Of a stretch of DNA of 64,000 nt, positions 1 through 8,131 are shown in pieces. Source of the DNA: Nocardia yamanashiensis NBRC 100130 (GTDB taxonomy: Bacteria; Actinomycetota; Actinomycetes; Mycobacteriales; Mycobacteriaceae); NCBI RefSeq assembly GCF_001613325.1, contig NZ_BDCD01000020.1, forward strand, positions 216,971-280,970. Reading direction: 5' to 3'. The notes below the pieces were generated by a model. The model searched no databases. It saw only the letters and a program-made list of their open reading frames with translations, and was not told the origin of the DNA. The position numbers were made by a program, and so were the translations under genes. How positions within the stretch are numbered: the stretch's first letter is position 1; each line of letters begins with the position of its first letter.

Positions 1-463
1 GCCCGGCCTGGTCGCTCATGCCCGCGAGCGAACCGACCTCACTGGACACGTTCACGATGCGGGCGGCCTCGGCGCGGCGCAGCAGCGGCAGCAGCGCATT
101 GGTCACCGCCACCACCCCGAAGACATTGGTCTCGTACACGTTCCGCAGATTGGCGAGCGAGGTCGAGGACGGTTTACCGTCCCCGTCGAAGCCCCCGGTG
201 ATACCCGCGTTGTTGATCAGGATGTCGAGCCTGCCGAACTCGGCGTCGATCCACGCGGCGGCCCGGTCGATGGATTCCGCGTCCGTCACATCCAAGTGCA
301 CGAAATGCGCCTGCGCCCCTTCGGCTTTCAGCTTCTCGACCGCGGCCCGCCCCAATTCGGCGTCGCGGGCCGCCGCGAGCACGGTCGTGCCGCGCGCGGC
401 GAGCTGCCGCGCGGTTTCGAATCCGATGCCCTTGTTGGCTCCGGTGATGAGTGCGATGGTCAT
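1..463 (-). CDS. SDR-family oxidoreductase, 3' end beyond the window
   Basis: Short-chain dehydrogenase/reductase, N-terminal 154 residues; the C-terminus lies outside the window. The ATG at 463 opens with MTIALITGANKGIGFETA, the TGxxxGxG dinucleotide-binding loop of classical SDRs. A DVTD segment and the NNAG motif (LINNAGITGG) follow, then NVSSEVGS, which contains the catalytic serine. The Tyr-x3-Lys pair is beyond the edge. It is divergent from the MmyB-like regulator at 550 (86 bp apart), and that arrangement suggests the regulator may control it. The substrate cannot be told from sequence. Confidence 0.9.
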   Translation of the reverse strand, partial: MTIALITGANKGIGFETARQLAARGTTVLAAARDAELGRAAVEKLKAEGAQAHFVHLDVTDAESIDRAAAWIDAEFGRLDILINNAGITGGFDGDGKPSSTSLANLRNVYETNVFGVVAVTNALLPLLRRAEAARIVNVSSEVGSLAGMSDQAG

Positions 464-549
464 GACATTCACCCTGACATCGGATGAAATCCACGGGGAG
501 GAACAAGTTGTACCACCCGCGAATCGCCCACAGGGCCGACACTTGAGGT

Positions 550-1389
550 ATGGCGGATCGGAGCGAACTCGCGGATTTCCTACGCACCCGGCGAAATCGA
601 TTGCAGCCCAGCGATGTCGGGCTGCCCGACGGATTGAACCGGCGCGCGCCCGGGCTGCGCCGGCAGGAGGTCGCCCAGCTGGCCGGGATCTCGGTCGACT
701 ACTACATCCGGCTGGAGCAGGCGCGCGGCGCCCGGCCGTCCCGGCAGGTGCTGGGCGCGGTGGCGCGGGCGCTCATGCTGACCGCCGACGAACGCGAATA
801 CCTGTACCGGATCGCGGGCGAGCAGCCGCCGGCCGTGACCGGGCCGGATCGCACGGTGCCGGCCTCGGCGCGGGTGATCCTGGACAGCCTCACCACGCCC
901 GCCTATCTGGTGGACGCCACCTACGAGGTGCTGGCCTGGAATCGCGCCGCGGTGCCGTTCATCGGCGATCTGGAACGGGTGCCCGGCCACGAACGCAATA
1001 TGGTGCGCTGGATGTTCCAGCAGGCCGCCGACCATCCGCAATGGTCGGAGGAGGACGTGCAACGTTTCGCCCAGTCCACCGTCGCCGATCTGCGCGCCGC
1101 CTACGCCCGCTATCCCGGCAATCCCGCGCTGGCCGGGCTGGTCACCGAACTGCTGGGCACCGCACCGCGTTTCGCCGAGATGTGGCGGGCGCACGATGTC
1201 GAGGTGCGGCGCGGGTATCACAAACGCTTGCAGCATCCCGAGCTCGGCCGGCTGGAATTCGAATGCCAGGTGCTGCACATCTCCGACACCGATCAGCGGC
1301 TGATCGTCTACTGCCCCGCACCGGGTTCGCGCACCGCGGCGGTCTTCCATTCGCTCGCCGGTCAGGCGGCGGGTTCGGAGGACAGGTAG
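550..1389 (+). CDS. XRE-family regulator with MmyB-like ligand-binding domain
   Basis: DNA-binding regulator of 279 residues. Residues about 8-70 form a helix-turn-helix with the phrase RRQEVAQLAGISVDYYIRLE, typical of the MmyB-like subgroup of actinobacterial XRE proteins. The remainder (about 100-270) matches the MmyB ligand-binding half (YLVDATYEVLAWN, then MVRWMF). Proteins of this kind commonly control a neighbouring oxidoreductase and may bind a lipid-like ligand. It is divergent from the SDR at 463. Its last 28 bp overlap the 3' end of the convergent TetR gene. Confidence 0.88.
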   Translation: MADRSELADFLRTRRNRLQPSDVGLPDGLNRRAPGLRRQEVAQLAGISVDYYIRLEQARGARPSRQVLGAVARALMLTADEREYLYRIAGEQPPAVTGPDRTVPASARVILDSLTTPAYLVDATYEVLAWNRAAVPFIGDLERVPGHERNMVRWMFQQAADHPQWSEEDVQRFAQSTVADLRAAYARYPGNPALAGLVTELLGTAPRFAEMWRAHDVEVRRGYHKRLQHPELGRLEFECQVLHISDTDQRLIVYCPAPGSRTAAVFHSLAGQAAGSEDR

Positions 1390-1964
1390 CGCTGGATGGC
1401 CGGCGCTACCTCGGCCAGTAGTTCTTCGTGCGTGAGCGCGACGACCGGCGGAATGCGAAGCACGTAGCGGCACAAGGCGATTCCCAGCATCTGCGACACC
1501 ACCAGCGCCGCCCGCCGCAGCGCGTCCGCGGGCGCACCGAAGCGCAGCACCGCGGGCATCACCTGCCCGGCGAACACCTCGCGCACCCGGGCCGCCACGG
1601 CGTCGTCGGTCACCGCGGACCGCAGCAGCGTCAACAGGATCTCGTCGCCCGGCGCGGTCTCCCACAGTTCCAGGAACCGCCGGACCAGCACCTCGCCGAT
1701 CGAATCCGAGGGGACCGCGGACAGATCCGGCAATCCCAGCTCGATATCCACGGCGGCGGCGAACAGTCCGTCCTTGCTGCCGTAATAGCGCATGACCATG
1801 GCCGGATCGATCCCGGCGTCGGTGGCGATGGCGCGAATGGTGGCCTTGCGGAAGCCGTCCTCGGCGAATCGGCGGCGCGCGGCCTCGAGAATCACGGCGC
1901 GCGTGGCGTCGGAGCGGCGCGGCGCCGGGGTCTGCGCGGGGTCGGGTTCCAGCGATGCGGTCAT
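1362..1964 (-). CDS. TetR-family transcriptional regulator
   Basis: Repressor of about 200 residues. The N-terminal HTH is clear: ILEAARRRFAEDGFRKATIRAIATDAGIDPAMVMRYYGSK (residues about 24-63, broken here only by reading). The C-terminal ligand domain ends in RYLSSEPAA, consistent with the TetR_C_33/PsrA-like type. The frame is open further upstream to 2075, but I chose the ATG at 1964 because the extra stretch is the operator DNA and has no HTH-like content. It is divergent from the FAD monooxygenase at 2195, and the shared region holds four copies of a palindrome, so it most likely represses itself and the monooxygenase. Confidence 0.88.
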   Translation of the reverse strand: MTASLEPDPAQTPAPRRSDATRAVILEAARRRFAEDGFRKATIRAIATDAGIDPAMVMRYYGSKDGLFAAAVDIELGLPDLSAVPSDSIGEVLVRRFLELWETAPGDEILLTLLRSAVTDDAVAARVREVFAGQVMPAVLRFGAPADALRRAALVVSQMLGIALCRYVLRIPPVVALTHEELLAEVAPAIQRYLSSEPAA

Positions 1965-1966
1965 GC

Positions 1967-2049
1967 CAACAACTGTAGGCCAACAAGTGTTGACAGTCGC
2001 GCACGGGGGACCTATCTTTATGTCAACGTCCGTTGGCCAACAAATGTTG
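1967..2049. promoter_or_regulatory. Composite operator: two pairs of 12-bp palindromes
   Basis: Four 12-bp sites of the form CAACR-NN-YGTTG lie at 1967-1978 (imperfect right half), 1981-1992, 2024-2035 and 2038-2049. They form two pairs. Within each pair the sites start exactly 14 bp apart, separated by GC. One pair abuts the TetR start codon; the other lies upstream of the monooxygenase. This is what a TetR protein binding as two dimers per operator would leave. The assignment to the adjacent TetR is inference. Confidence 0.65.
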
Positions 2050-2194
2050 ACCACACCGATTCCCCTGGCGCTCATGCAGATTGCACGGTGCCGCCAGGTG
2101 ATACCGCACCTGCAACAGGTGGCGCACGCACTGTCCCGCGCACCGCCGCGATGCCAGCCTGTTCCACGTCACTTCCGACGCTTTAGGAGTCACC

Positions 2195-3367
2195 ATGAAC
2201 GCCCTCCCCGCCTCCGCCCAGGTCGTCATCGTCGGCGCCGGGCCCGCCGGTCTCACCGCCGGCATCGCGCTCGCCGACGCGGGCGTGGACGTGCTGCTGC
2301 TGGACCGTCTGGCCGAGGGCGCGAACACTTCCCGGGCCGCCGTGATCCACGCGCGCACGTTGGAAGTGCTGGAGGAGTATGGGGTTACCGCTCAGCTGCG
2401 TGAACGTGGCGTCGTGGTACCGGATTTCGTGCTGTGGGACGGTGACCGGGCCCTGGCGCACCTCGGCTTCTCGGGCCTGCCCACCGACTACCCGTACACG
2501 CTCATGCTCGGCCAGGAGACCACCGAGGCGCTGCTGCTGGCGCGGCTGGAGAAGGCGGGCGGGCAGGTGCATCGCCCCTACGAGGTCACCGGGGTCATCC
2601 AGGACGGCGACGGCGCAACCGTCGAATACCGTGACGCCGCAGGCGAGACCGGTTCCGTCCGAGCCGATTACGTGATCGGCGCCGACGGCATGCACAGCCG
2701 GGTCCGCGACGCCGCCGGCATCGGCTTCACCGGCTCCACCTACCAGGAGTCCTTCGTCCTCGCCGACGTCCACATGGCGTGGCCGGACCCGCGCACCCAG
2801 GTCTCCCTGCATCTTTCACCCGAAGGCGTCACCGTCGTCGCCCCGCTCCCCGACGAGACCGGCACTCGTTACCGCGTGGTCGCCACCGTTGCGGAAGCCC
2901 CCGAGCACCCGACCCTCGCCGATATCCAGGCGATCATCGACGCCCGCCGCCCCGGCGCGCACGTCAAGGTCCAGGAAGTGCTGTGGAGCAGCCGCTTCCG
3001 CATCCACCACCGCGTCGCCGACGCCTACCGCGCCGGCCGCCTCTTCCTCGCCGGCGACGCCGCCCATGTGCACAGCCCCGCCGGCGGGCAGGGCATGAAC
3101 ACCGGTATTCAGGACGCCGCACTGCTGGGCACTCTGCTCGGGCGTGTGCTCAACGGCGAAGCAGCCGTTCTGCTCGACGAGTACGAGACGAAGCGCCGCC
3201 CCGTGGCGTTGGGGGTCGTCGCTTTCACCGACCGCATCACCCGTATGGCGACGCTGCGCGCACGCCCCGCTCGCGCGATACGGAACTTGCTCATCAGCAA
3301 CGTCACCCGCATTCCAGCGGTGCGGAAGGCGATCACCTTCCGCCTGGCCGAACTAGCCAACCGCTGA
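2195..3367 (+). CDS. FAD-dependent monooxygenase (aromatic hydroxylase type)
   Basis: Flavoprotein of 390 residues resembling class A flavin monooxygenases of the PheA/TfdB kind, which hydroxylate aromatic substrates with NAD(P)H and O2. The FAD-binding loop VVIVGAGPAGL lies at residues 10-20. The second NAD(P)H/FAD motif YVIGADGMHSRVR follows at about 160. The GD motif with ribityl contacts (FLAGDAAHVHSPAGGQGMN) is at about 285-303. It is somewhat shorter than the longest members, with no C-terminal thioredoxin-like domain. The start ATG follows AGGAGT. It is divergent from, and probably repressed by, the TetR at 1964; the substrate is unknown and possibly a xenobiotic or antibiotic. Confidence 0.87.
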   Translation: MNALPASAQVVIVGAGPAGLTAGIALADAGVDVLLLDRLAEGANTSRAAVIHARTLEVLEEYGVTAQLRERGVVVPDFVLWDGDRALAHLGFSGLPTDYPYTLMLGQETTEALLLARLEKAGGQVHRPYEVTGVIQDGDGATVEYRDAAGETGSVRADYVIGADGMHSRVRDAAGIGFTGSTYQESFVLADVHMAWPDPRTQVSLHLSPEGVTVVAPLPDETGTRYRVVATVAEAPEHPTLADIQAIIDARRPGAHVKVQEVLWSSRFRIHHRVADAYRAGRLFLAGDAAHVHSPAGGQGMNTGIQDAALLGTLLGRVLNGEAAVLLDEYETKRRPVALGVVAFTDRITRMATLRARPARAIRNLLISNVTRIPAVRKAITFRLAELANR

Positions 3368-3370
3368 ACC

Positions 3371-3446
3371 TGGAGTTTTGCTCCACTTTCAGGCCCCCGC
3401 CGTCGGGTTTCCGACAGATCACGGGTGAAAGTGGAGCAAAACTCCA
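3371..3446. repeat. Long inverted repeat between convergent genes (copy 1)
   Basis: Two perfect complementary 21-base arms (3371-3391 and 3426-3446) are separated by 34 bases. Each arm is itself built around TGGAG-TTTTG-CTCCA. The element sits between the stop codons of the convergent monooxygenase and NADAR genes. A diverged second copy lies at 28781-28854, also between convergent genes. It may act as a bidirectional terminator or be a member of a dispersed palindromic repeat family. Confidence 0.8.
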
Positions 3447-3454
3447 ATCACCGG

Positions 3455-4006
3455 TCAGCCCAACGCAGCTCGCGCATCCATCAACGCGAACCCCAGCAAA
3501 TTCTCGCCCCGCCACGTCGCCGGGTGCGCTGCGTCCGGATGCTCCGCCCCCAACCCGATCCCCCAAATGGTGTCCCGCGGCGCGGCTTCCACCAGCACCT
3601 TCTCACCGGTCGCCAACAGGAATTCACGGAGCGCCGCATGTTGCCCGAATTTGGCGATACTCCCCCGCAGCACGATGTCGTACCGATGCGCCACCCAGGC
3701 GTCCTGGTCGAAGCCGCGGACCGCTCGCCCGATCCGCTTCGCATCGGCGGGCGTCTCGCTCGCCAGCACCTTCCCCCGCATCTCCTCGTCGCCGAAGAGC
3801 CGCGCCTTCTCACCCATCATGAAATGTTCGGCGCTGTGGTAATTCTGACCGTCGACGGTGAACTCCACCGGCCACCACTGGCTGAGCACCCACTTCCCCA
3901 CTTCGTGCCCCGGAGTCCGGGTGTGTCCCCAGAAGTAGAGGAATTCCGGTCTGGATCCGTCCGCCATCTCGGCTGTCAGCTGCGCCCTGTCCACGTCGCC
4001 CGACAT
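3455..4006 (-). CDS. NADAR-family protein (YbiA/DUF1768-like)
   Basis: Protein of 183 residues from the ATG at 4006. It matches the NADAR domain: FYFWGHTRTPG-like opening (EFLYFWGHTR), then LSQWWPVEFTVDG, YHSAEHFMMGEKARLF, and the closing WGIGLGAEHP with ENLLGFALM. Members are N-glycosidases acting on ADP-ribosylated guanosine or on reactive riboflavin intermediates (YbiA). The open frame extends to 4096, but the extra residues are Arg/Pro-rich and unlike the family. No neighbour suggests whether the role is in riboflavin metabolism or in NAD/ADP-ribose chemistry. Confidence 0.88.
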   Translation of the reverse strand: MSGDVDRAQLTAEMADGSRPEFLYFWGHTRTPGHEVGKWVLSQWWPVEFTVDGQNYHSAEHFMMGEKARLFGDEEMRGKVLASETPADAKRIGRAVRGFDQDAWVAHRYDIVLRGSIAKFGQHAALREFLLATGEKVLVEAAPRDTIWGIGLGAEHPDAAHPATWRGENLLGFALMDARAALG

Positions 4007-4136
4007 TAGTGGAACCGGGTGACGACGTCCGCTGGGTATCCGGCGCTCTGGCGACACGCCGCGGTGTAGCCGAGCATTCGCTGACCTGTCCGGCACAGTT
4101 CAGCTGATGTTGAGGCGGCTGATGAAAGGTCGGGGC

Positions 4137-5714
4137 ATGGCACCGCATTCGACACCTCGGCAATCCGGTTTCTCGCGCCGCACCCTGTTGCGCACCACCG
4201 CGGCCGGACTGGTCATCGCACCCGGTCTGGTCGCGTGTTCCAAGGACAACGGCCCGGCGCTGGTGCGTCAGCGTCCTACGCTGACCCACGGCGTGGCGGT
4301 CGGCGATCCGCGCGGTGACGGGGCGCTCATCTGGGCGCGGTCGGATCAGCCGGCCAAGCTGATCGTGGAGACCGCGGCGACCGAATCCTTCAAGGACGCC
4401 AAGCGTTTCGAGGGGCCGATGCTGACGCCGGACAGTGACGGGACCGGGCGGGTGCGGGTCAACGGGCTGCCCGCCGGTTCACAGGTGCACTACCGGGTGA
4501 CCTTGGAAGGCGAGGGCGGCGCTACCTCCGAGGCGGTCACCGGCGTCTTCCGCACCGTGCCCTCGTCGGCATCCGATATCACGCTGCTCTGGTCCGGCGA
4601 TGTGGTCGGGCAGGGCTACGGCATCAACCCGGATCTCGGCGGTATGAAGATCTTCTCCGCCATGGCCGCACGCGACCCGCACTTCTTCATTCACTCCGGC
4701 GATTCCATCTATGCCGACGGGCCGTTGCAGGAATCGGTCACGCTGCCCGACGGCCGCGTCTGGCGCAATACCGTCTCGCAGGCGAAAAGCGCTGTCGCCC
4801 AGACCCTGGACCAGTTCCGCGGCAACTACGCCTACAACCTGACCGACGAGCACTATCGGAAGTTCAACTCCTCGGTGGCGCAGATCGTCCAATGGGACGA
4901 CCACGAAACGGTCAACAACTGGTACCACGGCGGCCTGGTCGCCGAATCCAAGGGTTACACCGAGCGCAGCATGGACACCCTCGCCACCCGCTCCTGGCAG
5001 GCCTTCCACGAATGGATGCCGTTGGAGCCCAAGGAAGCCGTCGACGGCCGCCTCTACCGCAAGATCTCCTACGGCCCGTTGCTGGACGTGTTCGTGCTCG
5101 ACATGCGCGCCTACAAGGACGAGAACAACGAGAACCGCTCCCCCGACGGGAAGATCTTCGGCCCGGCCCAAACCCAATGGCTGATGGACGGTTTGCGCGA
5201 CTCCAAGGCCACCTGGAAGATCGTCGCCAATGATCTGCCGCTGGGCCTGGTGGTCAAGGACGGCGAACAGAAGGATCGCACCGCCTTCGAGGGCCCGGCC
5301 AATGCCGATCCGGGGATGCCGTCCGGTCGCGAGGTCGAGATCGCCAAGGTGCTCAGCTCCATCAAGGCGAACAAGGTGAGCGGCGTGGTGTGGCTGACCG
5401 CCGACGTGCACTACACGGCCGCGCATCGCTATTCCCCCGAGCGCGCCGCCTTCAAGGACTTCGATGAATTCTGGGAGTTCGTCTCCGGGCCGCTCAACGC
5501 CGGTGCGTTCGGCCCGAACGACCTGGACGGAACCTTCGGCCCGGAGGCCGTTTTCGTGCACGCGCCGCCGGTTCAGAACGCATCGCCGCTGGATGGCGCC
5601 TTCCAGCACTTCGGTGAAGTGCGCATCGACGGCAAGTCCCGCGAACTCACGGTGAACCTGTGTGACGCGACGGGGAACGTGCTGTTCACGCAGCGTCTCA
5701 CCCCCGCACACTGA
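4137..5714 (+). CDS. PhoD-family alkaline phosphatase, Tat-exported
   Basis: Secreted phosphodiesterase/phosphatase of about 525 residues. The N-terminus holds a twin-arginine signal (SRRTLLRTTAAGLVIAPG) ending in GLVACS, so it may be a Tat-exported lipoprotein. An Ig-like PhoD_N domain follows (THGVAVGDPRGDGALIW), then the metallophosphatase domain with HSGDSIYADG, WDDHETVNNW and TADVHY as metal-binding motifs. PhoD enzymes release phosphate from phosphodiesters and teichoic-acid-like polymers and need Ca/Fe. An in-frame ATG also exists at 4107; the ATG at 4137 has AAAGG at a better distance and starts just ahead of the Tat motif. Confidence 0.92.
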   Translation: MAPHSTPRQSGFSRRTLLRTTAAGLVIAPGLVACSKDNGPALVRQRPTLTHGVAVGDPRGDGALIWARSDQPAKLIVETAATESFKDAKRFEGPMLTPDSDGTGRVRVNGLPAGSQVHYRVTLEGEGGATSEAVTGVFRTVPSSASDITLLWSGDVVGQGYGINPDLGGMKIFSAMAARDPHFFIHSGDSIYADGPLQESVTLPDGRVWRNTVSQAKSAVAQTLDQFRGNYAYNLTDEHYRKFNSSVAQIVQWDDHETVNNWYHGGLVAESKGYTERSMDTLATRSWQAFHEWMPLEPKEAVDGRLYRKISYGPLLDVFVLDMRAYKDENNENRSPDGKIFGPAQTQWLMDGLRDSKATWKIVANDLPLGLVVKDGEQKDRTAFEGPANADPGMPSGREVEIAKVLSSIKANKVSGVVWLTADVHYTAAHRYSPERAAFKDFDEFWEFVSGPLNAGAFGPNDLDGTFGPEAVFVHAPPVQNASPLDGAFQHFGEVRIDGKSRELTVNLCDATGNVLFTQRLTPAH

Positions 5715-5768
5715 GACGGCTGTCCAACTACGAGCGCGACGGGCGCGACTATGGTTAGCTGTAGCGCC

Positions 5769-7028
5769 ATGAGCACGCCCGTCTCCACGCTCCCCGAAGA
5801 ATTCCTGCCCCGCGATACCGCGGATGTGGTTCGCACCGTGCGGGATTCACGCAAGAATACGAAACCCCTGATCATCCGGGGTGGGGAACGGCCGGACGAG
5901 GAACTGGCGGTGCCCGATCACGGGCAGGTGCTCTCGCTGCGCAAGATGAACCGGGTCCAGGTGGTGGATGCGGACGCGCGCACGGTGCGGGTGCAGGCGG
6001 GCGCCAAATTGTCCGATATCGACAGAACCCTTGCGGCGCACGGGCTCGGGCTGCCGGTGGTCGGCGACCATCGGGACATCACGGCGGGCGGGTTCGCGGC
6101 CGTGGGCGGGCTCTCGGCGGCCTCGCACAAGTACGGCATGTTCAGCGACAATGTGGTGGAGCTCGAATACGTCGATCAGGACGGGCGTTTCGGCACCTGC
6201 GGGCGCACGCATCATGTGGAGCGGTTCCGCAAGATCCTGGGCGGGGGCGGGCGCACCGGGATCATCACCGCGCTGACGCTCGAAGTGAACACGGTCGACA
6301 AGGACCGCACCTGGCTGACCTCGGACGCGCATCGCTTCCTGGATTTCGACACCTTCGTCGAGCAGTCGTTCAAAGCGATTCAGTCGCCGGGCGATTCGCT
6401 GCTGCAGTCCGGCCGCTGGGTCGATACCGCGCCCCTGAAAGTGTCGCGACCGGTCGGTACCGGTCATGTGCAGCTCGGCACCGTCCGCTTCGGCCAGTGG
6501 TCCAGCCTGCACCCCACCACCCCCAACCTGTCGCTGCGCGCCCGCCGCGAGGTCGGTGCGCGTGCCCGTAAATCGCTGGGCGCCATCGCCTCCTCGGCCA
6601 GCGGGCGCGCCGGCATGCCCGTGCGCAATGCCGCGGCCGGCGCCCTCATGTTCGCTCCGAAGGTGCTGACGCTGCGCGATGCGGAGTACCTGGCCGATAC
6701 CGTCATCAGCTCCTCGGAGCGCGGACCGGCCTATCGCGTCTCGCTTTTCGCGCCCATGACGTCCTATACGCGGGTGTTCCACCGGCTGCACGATCTGTTC
6801 TCCGGGCATCGCGAACGCACCGGGTGCTTCACCGTCATCTCGGCCATGACCTATGGTGTGCGGTCCCGCTACCTGCACGAACTCGATAACGAAGACCACG
6901 CCTTCATCACCTTCACCTGCCGGCTGCGCCCGGCCGCGCTGCCCTCGGAACTGTTGCGGGACATCGTTTCCTCGATCGACGAGATCTGCGTCTCCGAACG
7001 CGCCCGGCGTTATGACCCGACCGATTAG
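5769..7028 (+). CDS. FAD-linked oxidase (VAO/PCMH family)
   Basis: Flavoprotein of about 419 residues. The N-terminal FAD_binding_4 domain is shown by IIRGGERP, DADARTVRVQAGAKLSDID and GGFAAVGGLSAASHKYGMFSDNV (the last split around the pyrophosphate-binding glycines), followed by GGGGRTGIIT. The C-terminal half is less conserved. The family includes cytokinin dehydrogenase-like and alditol oxidases; the substrate is not apparent. There is an ATG 18 bases upstream in frame; I prefer 5769. A strong hairpin at 7037-7083 follows. Confidence 0.85.
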   Translation: MSTPVSTLPEEFLPRDTADVVRTVRDSRKNTKPLIIRGGERPDEELAVPDHGQVLSLRKMNRVQVVDADARTVRVQAGAKLSDIDRTLAAHGLGLPVVGDHRDITAGGFAAVGGLSAASHKYGMFSDNVVELEYVDQDGRFGTCGRTHHVERFRKILGGGGRTGIITALTLEVNTVDKDRTWLTSDAHRFLDFDTFVEQSFKAIQSPGDSLLQSGRWVDTAPLKVSRPVGTGHVQLGTVRFGQWSSLHPTTPNLSLRARREVGARARKSLGAIASSASGRAGMPVRNAAAGALMFAPKVLTLRDAEYLADTVISSSERGPAYRVSLFAPMTSYTRVFHRLHDLFSGHRERTGCFTVISAMTYGVRSRYLHELDNEDHAFITFTCRLRPAALPSELLRDIVSSIDEICVSERARRYDPTD

Positions 7029-7036
7029 AATGTGTT

Positions 7037-7083
7037 CCGCCGCACTCCCAGCAACCGGTTAGCAGCCGGGAGCGGTGCGGCGG
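7037..7083 (+). terminator. Hairpin terminator after the FAD-linked oxidase
   Basis: CCGCCGCAC (7037-7045) pairs with GTGCGGCGG (7075-7083), and TCCC (7046-7049) continues the stem with GGGA (7068-7071) across a small bulge. There is no clear T-run. Confidence 0.55.
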
Positions 7084-7152
7084 TATCGGTACTGTCGGCG
7101 GGGTGCCGGTGCATGGTTCAGCTCATTCTTTCCAGCGAAGGTTGCCTGTCCC

Positions 7153-7968
7153 ATGATCGAATTCCGTGCTGCCCGCCGTCCCAGACCCGCCGCCCTACCC
7201 GGCAAACAACCCATAGCCGGTAAGCGGGTGGTCATCACCGACGCCTGCTCCGATATCGGCCGCGCCACCGCCCGCCTGCTCACCAGCCAGGACGCCGAGG
7301 TGATCCTGGTGGCCCGCAACGGCGCTCAACTCGTCGAAGACTGCGCCCAGCTCATCGAATCCGGTGGCCGCGCGCACTGGTACCGCTGCGACCTGTCCGC
7401 CCTCGGCGACGTCGACCAGCTCGTCGAATGGCTGCTCACCGAATTCGACAGCATCGACGTCCTGGTCAACAACGCGGCCCGTCCCACCCGCCGCCCCGTC
7501 CTGCAATCCCTGGACCGCTTCCGCGACTACCAGCGCACCATGGCCGCCAACTACTTCGGCCCCCTCCGCCTCACCCTGGGCCTGCTCCCCGCCATGCTCG
7601 CCGGCGGCTCCGGCCACGTGGTCAACGTAGGCCCCTGGAACCCCACCACCGGCGCCGCCCCCAACTACGCCTCCTACGCCAGCTCCCAAGCCGCCTGGAC
7701 CACCTTCGGCCAATGCGCCGACGCCGAACTCTCCCCCCGCGGCATCCACGTCACCGCCGTCCACTACCCCGCCTTCCGCCCCGACGCGACCACCCCCACC
7801 GCCTTCACCGAACAACCCCTTTTGAACCCCGAAGAAGCCGCCCGCTGGATCGAAACCGCCATCCGCACCCGCCCCACCCAAATCCACCCCCGCTTCCCCC
7901 GCGCCCTCCTCGGCCTGGCCAACATGGCCCCCCGCACCACCCGCCTGAAACACGCCCTCGGCATCTGA
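7153..7968 (+). CDS. SDR-like protein with degenerate active site
   Basis: The 271-residue protein has the SDR fold pattern: a nucleotide-binding start at 25-36, LVARN at 52-56, CDLSALGDV at 79-87 and VLVNNAARP at 103-111. The key residues are changed. The TGxxxGxG loop reads TDACSDIG (Gly to Asp at 30 and 34). The catalytic Ser region reads VVNVGPWN, and Tyr-x3-Lys reads YASSQ (Gln at 179). The C-terminus (TQIHPRFPRALLGLANMAP) resembles fatty-acyl reductase-associated SDRs of mycobacteria. It may bind a ligand without classical catalysis. A perfect terminator follows at 7991. Confidence 0.8.
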   Translation: MIEFRAARRPRPAALPGKQPIAGKRVVITDACSDIGRATARLLTSQDAEVILVARNGAQLVEDCAQLIESGGRAHWYRCDLSALGDVDQLVEWLLTEFDSIDVLVNNAARPTRRPVLQSLDRFRDYQRTMAANYFGPLRLTLGLLPAMLAGGSGHVVNVGPWNPTTGAAPNYASYASSQAAWTTFGQCADAELSPRGIHVTAVHYPAFRPDATTPTAFTEQPLLNPEEAARWIETAIRTRPTQIHPRFPRALLGLANMAPRTTRLKHALGI

Positions 7969-7990
7969 CTTTCGGTAATCCGATGAGGGG

Positions 7991-8026
7991 AGGCGGGTCG
8001 CCCGCGGCCGGGGCGACCCGCCTTTT
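7991..8026 (+). terminator. Rho-independent terminator
   Basis: AGGCGGGTCGCCC (7991-8003) pairs with GGGCGACCCGCCT (8011-8023) over a 7-base loop, followed by TTT. It ends the SDR-like gene. Confidence 0.85.
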
Positions 8027-8131
8027 CACGTCGCGAAACATATTCCCGCACAACCGATGACAAGGTCATCGCCCTGCGTTCACACTGGTGGTGCGGGGAT
8101 CGCCGGCCTACGCCGGGGAGGAGGTGCCCCG

